64,000 bases of DNA. It comes from Agelas oroides (Eukaryota > Porifera > Demospongiae > Agelasida > Agelasidae). The DNA is taken from positions 6,302,193 to 6,366,192 of the forward strand of contig OX422197.1 of the NCBI GenBank assembly GCA_949130485.1. Reading direction: 5' to 3'. Positions 44,053 to 53,604 of the stretch are shown piece by piece (position 1 is the stretch's first letter; each line of letters opens with the position of its first letter). A program made the position numbers and the translations under genes. Under the pieces are notes generated by a model. The model searched no databases. It had not been told where the DNA came from and saw only the letters and a list, made by a program, of their open reading frames with translations.

Positions 44053-46091
44053 CTAGGTCGTTGTGCTTTCTTCAATATTGATGCTTGAGTATGATTGGTC
44101 ACTGAACCTCTCACTGTTGTTAGCCACAGGAAAATCTTCATTATCTTGATAAAGATGAAGGTTGATAACCCTATCTGGCAGAGATTCCTCTAGCCCTATA
44201 CCATGTGCACGTCTGCAGAATCTTTGCATTCGACTTTTAATGCTTTGAAATAGTCTTTGTCCAATTCCCCTACGAGAACAGATCCAATGCAGAAAGATCA
44301 CACCCAAGTAGAGAAGTGGTAAGGCTGCTACAAGATATGAAACTATTACTGAAATCACCAGTAGGTAGCGACCTCTTGCTTGTGCTGTAGTATAAAACAC
44401 TGCGGTGCCACACCACATGGCCATAGTAAGAATGAATACTGAATCAACAACATTGTAAACAGCAAACTCTGTTTTATATGGTTGAACTATGGCAAGTATC
44501 ATGGCTACACCAATAAACACAAGACCTGCCATAGCATAAAAAACAGCACTGCGAGTGATTGCAAATAGTACAAACATTATGAATCGCAGAAGGAGGTACA
44601 CTGCTGCAAAGTAACGGCAGTCTCGAGTCCCATTGGTCCCATTTTTGAAGTAGCCCTGAAAAACATCAACGAAGATGTGAAGAGCATGCCACCTCACTCT
44701 ACAGCGACCAAGACAGCATTGAAAACACCGCATTTGATACAGTAGCAGAAGTAGCATAGGTAAGAGGATAAAAGCGAACACTACGAAAAGAGCAAAAATG
44801 GCATAAGGGAGGTGTTTCTTGCCAAAATATTCAACTGAAGCATCATAATAGAGGTAGATGTCAACTACACTTCCATTCATACTATAGACATATGTTGGAA
44901 TTAGAAGGTCAAAAGATACACTTAACAGCTTTATAGTTGAGAGAAGGAGAAATGTAGCAAAAGCATCGATGACAGAAGTTCTTATATCCCACTGTTGTCG
45001 AAAGCGAGCAAAACATCTGTGAAATGGTCTCCAGATCCAAACTATGACTCTACAGTTGTGCGCATGGAGCTGAATAAGTACATATGTTACAATGATTAAA
45101 GCAAGGGGTAGAATGCAATACTGTAGTCCAATGCCAGGACTTGAAGCATATCTACTTTCAGGCATATGATATGTGGACTCAATGTGCAAAAGAAATCTAG
45201 ATTCCAAAAACCATGCACTGTTGCTAGAATTTGAACTAATATCGATATACGAGGGTAATCGTTGCCATTGATAATAGTTAAAAGAACACGTACGTTGGCT
45301 GGACTTGCAATAAACTGGCTGAACATGACAGAACCATACAGCTGGGGTGAAGTAGCACTGATCCTACAGCAGAGGACAAGGACCAAGAAAACTGTAAGAG
45401 GTACAAAAGCTATAGCAACATACTTTATCCAGTTGTATTGACCATCAGAGCACATTATACACTGTAAACTGTAGGCATACACAGGAGGGCTATAACCTAT
45501 TTTGCATTCACCACAGAGCTGTCCACCTCGGTTGAAGTCGCCACACATAGCATCATTTAGTTCCTCCACAGTCTTTGGCACAGGATGGTAGACAAAATGC
45601 TTCACATTAACTACACAATTGTAGAAGCATGCACCAACAACTGTTCCAGTTGATTCATTGTATGTCATGCAGTAGCAGTCAAGTATGGCAGACTCCTGCA
45701 GTGTTTCATTACACTTTACAATACCATCAATATCTTTCCCACATTTACAAGTGCCATTGGATGGTTCAAACCAAGGCGGGCAAGATGCATTGATGACCTG
45801 AGCTGACATCAAATTGTACTTGTGCACAATAGCCAGTTCATTACATTCTTTATCTCTGGTATGAGTATTGAGGCTGGTTCCATACCTGTGCAGAATCGCT
45901 ATGGTTGAGTTGCATCTCTGGGCACCAGTGTCCGCTAGTTCCAAACTACCACAGGGCTCGTCTAGCCCTCCTTCCCAGCAGCTGTTATTCAGTGTTCCAT
46001 TCTCAGTGTCAACATAGATGATCTGGTGTCCTTGCACACCAACAACTAATGTCACTAACAGAGCAACAACTGCACACTGACTGCAGCTCAT
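44053..46091 (-). pseudogene. Array gene 14: receptor-like multi-pass membrane protein, single-base frameshift
   Basis: The conserved start is at 46091 (MSCSQCAVVALLV); the in-frame ATG at 46139 is not conserved. The N-terminal frame is good to LDYSIAFYP. There a run of four G (45105-45108) replaces the five G of intact copies and the frame ends. The second frame continues LALIIVTYVLIQLHAHN to the tail (VINLHLYQDNEDF, DQSYSSI). The linker is the shortest in the array (TRDKECNELAIVHKYNL). As in gene 1, one base in a G run is the only break, so a sequencing or assembly error is possible. Confidence 0.85.
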
Positions 46092-46549
46092 GGCTTTGGT
46101 TTGGTAGACGGTGCAATCTGTCACACTGATTATAACCACAATATTATTGAATCAATCACACTCATGATAAAACCCCATCAACATGCTAATTGCAGTTTAT
46201 ATGATAACTAAGAGTCCCAAAACTCAAAAAGTACCATCGTGTCCATACTGTCAGATGCACACTCAAGAAAAGTAAAAGTACACAATATAGATAGTGCCAA
46301 CTATGATAGTGTCATGGGTATACTGAATACAAATGCACCTGCTTCTGCAAAGTGCTGTTCCTTGATCATTAGCTTCCAAACTAACTTCAAATGTTTATTG
46401 AAAAAAAATAGCTCAAATGTTGATGAAAAAAAAAAACACTATTTTTTTTCTAAAGATCCACAGTACTTATGTCTTAACCTTGATGACAAGCGTACTCGTC
46501 ATGCAACTTTTATCAGTTGGCACAATCCGTTTTTGGTTTTTTTTTTGGT

Positions 46550-46720
46550 GGGAGAGGGGAGGTGGGCAGGCATAGTCATGACATGCCGTGCACATGGTGG
46601 CTGTCTTGGCTGGCTATAGAAAGGCTTTGGTCAGTACTGGCTGGGCCATTTCTCTCCTTTTTAGCACAGATGGGTGTAGAAACCACTCCTATGCCTTTGT
46701 AGGGGCTCCATTTCTGACAC
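46550..46720. repeat. Dispersed repeat, copy 1
   Basis: GTGCACATGG-GCTG, GGCT-TAGAAAGGC and CTGGGCCA-TTCTC occur in the same order as at 47700-47890. The family is unnamed. Confidence 0.5.
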
Positions 46721-47531
46721 TGTAGACAGTTTTCAGTCAGGAGAAGCATTCGCTAGTTGGAGAACCCTAACCATTGTAAGCTCGCTAATGAGTAGGGGTG
46801 TGGCTGAGGTCATGAACTCCAAGAGAATTCATGGAAGAACCCCTGGCTCAAGTTTCCAGTGCTAGCTCCCAGCAGAAGTGGAAATACAGATCATAAAAGG
46901 TACCTATACTTTCAAAAAGACCTCTAGAAAATGAAACTCGGTGTATAATGGCTGAAGGCATGAAGAGCTAAAAAATGTGTACCTTACAGTTTACACTCTG
47001 TACTTGATAAGCAATATGAAACTTATGGACTACTAGCACAAGATACACTGAAGGAAGAACATCCATAAGGCCAGTGCAAGTAGTACAGCTCATACCGTTT
47101 GTTTTATTTATTTTCTTCTATTTAGTTATTTTTTGTTATACCAGAACCTGATTATGCAACATTGCACCAGTTCCTGAGCCAGTTAGAAACTGCACCCTTA
47201 AGTCTTGGGGATTTAGAAGCCTCAGCAGTGCTTACATGGTTCTTTGCTCTCAGAAATTATGTAACACTTCCTCAGGCTTCTAAAATCCTAAAATGCTTGG
47301 TTAGGTTTATACTTATTTAGATTTCAGATCACTCCATAGTCGCCCTTGAAAGTGTTAGCTCATTACATATGTGCCACTTGTGGTTTAAAGTATACTAAAA
47401 CTATGAGTTGAAGAACTCAGCTGCAACTTGTAGTCCTACATTTCAAGTGGAGTCTATGATGTTAACACAGCTGTGTTGAAATTTCCGTCACCCAATGACC
47501 TCAAACTGATACCGATTGTAGATAGTGCTAC

Positions 47532-47563
47532 TGAGCAAGTGAGCAAGTGAGCAAGTGAGCAAG
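47532..47563. repeat. TGAGCAAG tandem repeat, four units
   Basis: Four perfect 8-base units in a row. Confidence 0.9.
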
Positions 47564-47699
47564 AGAGGAAGTGAACTTGATGTGAGCATCCAGCTTGACC
47601 ACCATTGTTCAGCAGTTTATCAGGGACCATCTCCCCCAATCAAACTCCACTGCTAAACAGTTCTGGACTGTACTTACTACAAGAAAGCTAATCATACTG

Positions 47700-47890
47700 T
47701 GCACTTGTGCACGGGTTCTGTGTCAGCAGAATGAGTGAGACAGGGGGAGGTGGGTGGGGTCACCTTCAGGGTGCTGTGCACATGGCAGCTGCTAGGCTTA
47801 GCTGTAAAAAGGCCATGCTTGGCACTGGGTGGGCCAATTCTCACCCTGGCTGCATGAACAGAAAATGCTACTCTCACCTAGTAGGGAGTT
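47700..47890. repeat. Dispersed repeat, copy 2
   Basis: Counterpart of 46550-46720; both sit in the same spacer and orientation. Confidence 0.5.
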
Positions 47891-48449
47891 TATTCATGGC
47901 AGGAAAGGCTGTTTGGGCCCTGAACGAGTGTTTGCCAAACAAGAATGCTGAGTAAGGACATAAATTAGTTTACAAAACTGCATTGTTATTGTGACTAAGC
48001 TGCACTCGAAAGCCAATTTAGTCTTAGGGTTAGGCAAGTTGAGGAGGAGTGGGTTAGAATAGACAACAAACTACTAGTACTGGGTACTGATGTTAGTGTC
48101 TGCTGGTATTGTTGTTTTATTGAAGTTGTTTTCCCTTGAGTATATATTGGACAGAACTACGTACTTGTTGACAAGTACAATGGTACTGTTTTGATAATAC
48201 TGAGTCGTGGTTATGGTAATCTGCTATTAGTGTAATTGAAGAGTTTTCAACAAAATTAATGTTTTATCAGTGGTCTGATCGAGACACAAGCCAAAGCCAA
48301 GAGTTGCAGTCAGTTACCACATGTATCAAATATAGGGCCACTGTGATGTATGGTAATCTACAAAGGCAACTAGAGCATAAACCTAGCATTGTGTACAGCT
48401 GTTAGCATGTTAGCAACCACTTACACAAGATACCACTGTTGCATCTAGC

Positions 48450-49010
48450 TTGTTGACATGCATCAGTTATATGCGTTGTGCATGCAGTTTCATGTTCTCT
48501 ATACATGCAGTACACACAACAAAAAGAAGAAACAGTTCCTGAGAGCTTTAATCAAACATTTGGACATTTCAATATGGGGTCAAAATGCATGTGTATAATT
48601 AACATTCAACAACACAGTAATTAATCTGATCACACAAAAACTCAAAAACAAAAAAAAAATCAAAAACAAAAAAAAATCAAAAACAAAAAATGTTGTTTAG
48701 TGCAGTAACAGGTCTGTCCGCGAAAATCAAGAAACTTTGCACCCTGCAAAAATTTCCCACTATATGTTATGCATCAGTTACATGTATTGTAGCCTCATTC
48801 CCAGGCTCTCCCTTCATGACGAGGGGAGAGCCTGGGAACAAGGCTATATGTGCTGTCCATGCAGTTTCATTTTCTCTATACAGTACACACAACAAAAAGA
48901 AGAAACAGCTCCTGAGAGCTTTAATCAAACATTTGGACATTTCACTATGGGGTCAAAATGCATGTGCAAAATTATTAATCTGATCACACAAAAACTCACA
49001 AAATAAAAAA
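48450..49010. repeat. Local direct duplication in the 3' flank of array gene 15
   Basis: About 48462-48610 and 48770-48985 share CAGTACACACAACAAAAAG, TGAGAGCTTTAATCAAACA and ATGGGGTCAAAATGCATGTG. The second copy contains the mini-element at 48790-48846; the first copy keeps its empty site. Confidence 0.85.
48790..48846. mobile_element. MULE-like mini-element (57 bp hairpin)
   Basis: TAGCCTCATTCCCAGGCTCTCC and its near complement meet around TTCATGACGAG. The ends are the same as those of the elements at 4709 and 59268. Flanks CATGTATTG and TATGTGCTG both align with the single TATGCGTTG at about 48471-48479 in the duplicated empty copy, confirming a 9-bp target. Confidence 0.75.
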
Positions 49011-49100
49011 TGTTGTTTTGTGTAGCTTTGTTAACAACATTGGTCACGTACACTTACAGTACTTTCAACATTATAGTTCGGCAGATAGAAATCTACTTAA

Positions 49101-51245
49101 CTAGGTCATTGTGGTTTCATCACTGTTGACGCTTGAATATACTTGATTACTGAATCTCTCGCTGTTGTTAGCCATAGAAAAATCTCCATCATCCTGATAA
49201 AAACAAGGGTTAATGAGCCTATCTGGTAGAGATTCCTCTAACACTGCACCATGTGTTTGCTTGCAGACTCTTCCTATCCGGCTCTTAATGCTTTGAACTA
49301 GTCTTTGTCCAAGTTTATTACAAGAACATATCCAACATAGAAGGATCACAACTAAGTAGAGAAGGGGTAAAACCGCTAACAGAATTGAAACTATTACTGA
49401 TGTCTTCAGTAGTCTGTGAGCTTTTATTGCAGCTGTATTGTAAAACACTATTGCACCACACCACATTGCCATAGTAAGAACAAACACTAAATCAACAACA
49501 TTGTAAGCAGCAAACTCTGTTTTATAAGGTTGCACTATGGCAAGAAATATTGCCAAACCTATAAACAAAAGAATAGCCAAGGCATAAAAAACAGCATTGC
49601 GAGTGACCGCAATTAAAATAAAGAACATAAGTCGCACAAAGAGGTACACTCCTGCAAAGTACCGGCAGTCTCGAGACCCATTAGTTCCATCTTTGAAGCA
49701 GCCCTGGAAGGCATCAATGAAGATGTGAAGAGCATGCCACCTCACTCTACAGTGACCAAGACACTGCTGAAAACAACGCATTGGATACAGTAGCAGAAGC
49801 AGTATAGGGAAGATGATGAAAATGAGTACCACAAAAAGAGCTAGAATGGCATAAGGGAGGTGTTTCTTGCCAAAGTATTCAATTGAAGCATCGTAATAAA
49901 GGTAGAGGCCAACTACGCTTCCATTTACACTATATACACGTGTTGGGGTTAGAAGGTCAAAGGAGACACTTAGAAGTTTTATATTTGAGAGAAGAAGGAA
50001 TGTAGCAAAAGCATCAATGATTGATGTCTTTATATTCAACTGTTGCCGAAAACGAGCAAAGCATCTATGAAATGGTTTCCAGATCCAAACAATAACTCTA
50101 ACGTTGTGAGCATGGAGCTCAATAAGTATATATGTTCCAATGAGTAAAGCAAGGGGGTAGAATGCAATGCTGTAGTCCAATGTTAAGACCTGAAGCATAT
50201 CTAATTTCAGGCATATCATATGTGGAATCAATGTGCGAAAGAAATCTAGATTCCAAACACCATACAATGTCGATAAAATCTGAAATACTATTGAAGCATC
50301 TTGACGACAGATGCCAATGATAGCAGTTAAAATAATTCGCGCATTGGCAGGGATTGCAATAAACTGGCTGAACATGACAAAACCATAAATCTGGGGTGAA
50401 GTAGCACTGATCCTACAGCAGAGAACAAGGACCAAGAAAACTGTAAGAGGTACAAAGGCTACAGCAACATACTTTATCCAGTTGTACAGACCATCAGAGC
50501 ACATCGTACACCGCAAGTCGTAGGAGTACACAGGAGGACTATAGTTTGTTTTACATTCACCACAGAGCTGTCCACTTCTGTTAAGACGACCACACATTGC
50601 ATCATTTAGATGCTCCAAAGCTTTTGGCATAGGAAGGTAGACTACATCTTTCAAAGCATTATTTACACAGTTGTACAAGCACGCACCAACAACGACTGTT
50701 CCTATTGCTTCATTGTATGTCATGCAGTAGCAGTCAAGTATGGCAGACTCTTGCAGTGTTTCGTTACACTTGACAGCACCATGAATACTTTCCCCACATC
50801 TGCAAGTATCATTGGCTGGTTCAAACCAAGGTGGGCAAGATGCATTGCTGGAGTAGATGCACTTCTGGTTATTAGCCAGTTCATTGCATCTGCAAGTACC
50901 ATTACTGGCTGGTTCGTTGCATCTATTATAAGTAGGCCCACATTTAAAAGTGCCATTATCTGTACTAGTTAATGGTGGGTAAGTCAATGGTTGTGAAGTA
51001 GCTGGTGCTGTGGTAGGAATATTACAGCTGGTTCCATACCTCCACAGAACAGCTATGGTTGAGTTGTATCTCTGGGCACCAGTGTCCGCTAGTTCCAAGC
51101 TACCACAGGGCTGGTCTAGCCCTCCTTCCCAGCAGCTGCTATCGAGTGTCCCATTCTCAGTGTCAACATAGATGATCTGGTGTCCTTGCACACCAACAAC
51201 TAACGTCACTAACAGAGCAGCAACTGCACACTGACTACAGCTCAT
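49101..51245 (-). CDS. Array gene 15: intact receptor-like multi-pass membrane protein (714 aa)
   Basis: Uninterrupted and the longest member. The extra length is in the variable linker. It contains a small internal duplication giving NGTFKCG, CNEPASNGTCRCNELANNQKC, so the number of linker Cys is raised to about six. Other features are GAVKCNETLQ, AIGTVVVGACLYNC, and RLNRSGQLCGEC shared with array gene 6 (20250). The tail is intermediate between subfamilies (NPCFYQDDGDFSMANNSERF, NQVYSSV). The first membrane segment and the ISATSPQIYGFVMFSQ loop are typical. Confidence 0.9.
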   Translation of the reverse strand: MSCSQCAVAALLVTLVVGVQGHQIIYVDTENGTLDSSCWEGGLDQPCGSLELADTGAQRYNSTIAVLWRYGTSCNIPTTAPATSQPLTYPPLTSTDNGTFKCGPTYNRCNEPASNGTCRCNELANNQKCIYSSNASCPPWFEPANDTCRCGESIHGAVKCNETLQESAILDCYCMTYNEAIGTVVVGACLYNCVNNALKDVVYLPMPKALEHLNDAMCGRLNRSGQLCGECKTNYSPPVYSYDLRCTMCSDGLYNWIKYVAVAFVPLTVFLVLVLCCRISATSPQIYGFVMFSQFIAIPANARIILTAIIGICRQDASIVFQILSTLYGVWNLDFFRTLIPHMICLKLDMLQVLTLDYSIAFYPLALLIGTYILIELHAHNVRVIVWIWKPFHRCFARFRQQLNIKTSIIDAFATFLLLSNIKLLSVSFDLLTPTRVYSVNGSVVGLYLYYDASIEYFGKKHLPYAILALFVVLIFIIFPILLLLLYPMRCFQQCLGHCRVRWHALHIFIDAFQGCFKDGTNGSRDCRYFAGVYLFVRLMFFILIAVTRNAVFYALAILLFIGLAIFLAIVQPYKTEFAAYNVVDLVFVLTMAMWCGAIVFYNTAAIKAHRLLKTSVIVSILLAVLPLLYLVVILLCWICSCNKLGQRLVQSIKSRIGRVCKQTHGAVLEESLPDRLINPCFYQDDGDFSMANNSERFSNQVYSSVNSDETTMT

Positions 51246-51639
51246 GGCTTCGGCTCACTAGTCAATACAAGTTTTGTCCGACTGAAGGTAGGTAACATAC
51301 TATAGTCACAGTTTATGACAGGTAAGAGTCCCAAAACTTGATATTATGAAACTATATTTCTGTGTCTGTACAGATTGTACTAAACACATACACACTTAAG
51401 GAAAATTTAAGTGCATATATAGTGCAGAGTGATGATAACACAGAATATGCCCCTGTTTCTGCACAGGGATGTTCCTTCATTATAAATGTTAATTAATTTC
51501 AAAAGTCAATCATATTTTCTTGCCTTTAAGAGGTAATTACTGAGTATCGCTACAAACCATCAATTCACACTCAATAGCTAATGAGCCAAATGAACAAAGG
51601 CACTGGACTACTCACATTCTTTGTACAGATTTCTCCAAC
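51246..51639. other. 5' flank of array gene 15
   Basis: Contains the AGAGTCCCAAAACTT word at about 51325. Nothing else recognised. Confidence 0.4.
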
Positions 51640-52340
51640 CTTGTACCAGGTGCTCATATGCACACTCTTCCTATTTGGTTCTCAATTAATGCTAGTCTTT
51701 GTCCAACAGATCCAGTGCACAAAGATCACAACTAAGCAGGTACGTAAGGGGCAAAGTTCCTGTCAGAAATGAAACTTTTACTGATGTCTTCAGTAGTCTG
51801 TGGGCTTTCAACTTTTGCTATGTGCATGTTCATCAAGGAAGGGGAAGGGGAGACTCTTTAAGTGTTCTACTCATCCAAGAAAGAGTGCCCACCAAGGCAT
51901 TTGTATAGCAGCAGCCAGTCATTCCAGAAAGAGGCAGATCTCCGTTTACACTGCAGAACAATCACACCTTGGTCTTTGCATTCCTTGACTCATAGGTAAT
52001 AGAGACAAAATTGTACTTGTAGTTATCAGCTAAATCATTGCATCTGTAAGTACCAATACCTGTGGCAGGCAATGGTGGGTGGGATGTTATTTGCAGAGTA
52101 GTTGGTGCTGTGGTAGGAATATTACAACTGGTTCCATACCTTATACAGAACAGCTATGGTTGAGTTGTATCTCTGTGCACCAGTGTCCGCTAGTTCCAAG
52201 CTACCACAGGGCTGGTCTAGCCCTCCTTCCCAGCAGCTGCTATTCAGTGTCCCATTCTCAGTGTCAACATAGATGATCTGGTGTCCTTATACAGCAACAA
52301 CTAACTACAGAGCAACAACAGCACACTGACTGCAGCTCAT
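51640..52340 (-). pseudogene. Array relic: N-terminal and C-terminal pieces with the middle deleted
   Basis: The N-terminal block (about 52140-52340) still matches intact copies almost base for base from the QPCGSLELADTGAQ codons to HQIIYVDTENGTLNSS. Its signal-peptide codons have indels (about 52287-52320). A linker piece lies at about 52020-52140. The last membrane helix and post-membrane segment lie at about 51640-51815. The whole membrane core between them is absent and replaced by unrelated bases (about 51815-51975). Confidence 0.8.
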
Positions 52341-53604
52341 GGCTCTAGTTCAGTAGACATTGCAATCTATCAAACGGATGATACTTAAATAATAAAGCCA
52401 GTCATTTTCCCAAACACATGTACTATCAAAATTAAGAGTTTCAAAGACTGCTGATTACCAGATAGACTCAAGAGAGAAACAAATCAAAATGTGCATATGT
52501 GGTAAGAGCAAGGTGGGCACTCTCCAAATTGCAAAGATTTTCTGCAAATGAGGAACTGGGTATTCTCCATTAAGCACACTGAAGATTTAAATATAAATGA
52601 CAATGACAGAGCTTATTAGCCTCTGTGTTCACTACCCTAAGTGTGATCATGCTACGACAATGTTGTACAGATTAATTGCTGCTATCAGCATGACAGCACA
52701 CACATACTCTATACACATTATAAATATAGTATGTCATTTGCTAGGTATTAGGAGCATAATTGCTGGCTGAAACACACATCTATTTGGGCCTGTCTTCAAC
52801 TGGGAGATCCAGTTCACTTATTGTTAATACTGTACATAACTTGCAGTATGTGTAATTGGTTGTCTCACCAATGTTACATCCTGTGTAATTTAACTAAGGT
52901 TGTTGCACATTGACTTACATCAGGAAAACATGTTTAGCGTATATGCACTTTCCACACAAGTATTTTTTTAGCTATGAAAAGACAGTCCCTGTTTTTAATA
53001 ATTCTTAGTATGTGGGCTAGTGGCTGACCAAAAGTAATACTTGTGCTAATAAATATGTAAAAAAAGGTTGCCTATGAAGACAAGGACAGGGCTTACTACA
53101 GTAACCAAAGCTGTAGGTAGGAAGGATGTGAAGTATAAGAATTTGTTTGCTAGTTACTTGTAGTACAATTGCTGCCTCAAACACATATCTAGTGATCAGT
53201 TGATACTCACAAATGTTGCATCCAAAGAAATCTACATAACTTAACTTACATTAGTAGTACTAAATGGATACATGTTGTGCATGCAGTTCCATCCACCTAG
53301 AACCTAAATATCCTGGTATACACAATGCCAAAAAGACGCACCCCTCCTAAAACATTCATTGGACAACTCAATGTAGAGAAGAAATTAATATACATGACAA
53401 AAATACTTAAATAGTTGCAATCAAATAATTCAGGAAGAAAATACTGCTATATGTACATCTGTTTACAACACTGATCACAAAGGTAATAAAATCTTTTAAG
53501 AAACTGAAACACAAACAATTTGGATTGTATACATAATATTTAAAATATATAATTGCTGTACGTAGGCATAAAAATCCCCTTCCGTTTATAATGGAGTGAT
53601 TACA
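52341..53604. other. Spacer with duplicated flank
   Basis: About 52430-52930 is duplicated at 55770-56615. 53270-53345 carries the family 3' flank word (TGTTGTGCATGCAGTTCCAT, CACAATGCCAAAAAGAC). No gene. Confidence 0.55.
52545..52930. repeat. Duplicated spacer segment (copy 1)
   Basis: Nearly the same as 56255-56615 over words such as GAGCTTATTAGCCTCTGTG and CAATGTTGTACAGATTAATT. It lies in the 5' flank of the truncated copy at 51640-52340; the partner lies in the 5' flank of the gene at 53605. Confidence 0.85.

Larger units (their letters stand above)
46092..49100. other. Three-kilobase spacer with dispersed and tandem repeats
   Basis: The 5' flank of gene 14 carries the AGTCCCAAAACTC word (about 46213). 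Related repeat copies are at about 46550-46720 and 47700-47890. A four-unit TGAGCAAG repeat is at 47532-47563, an A-rich CAAAAA array at 48639-48690, and a local duplication at 48450-49010 with a MULE-like mini-element. No gene recognised. Confidence 0.55.

Noticed and set aside
47532-47563. CRISPR-like regular repeats
   Set aside because: It is an 8-base microsatellite without spacers, and the context is animal DNA.
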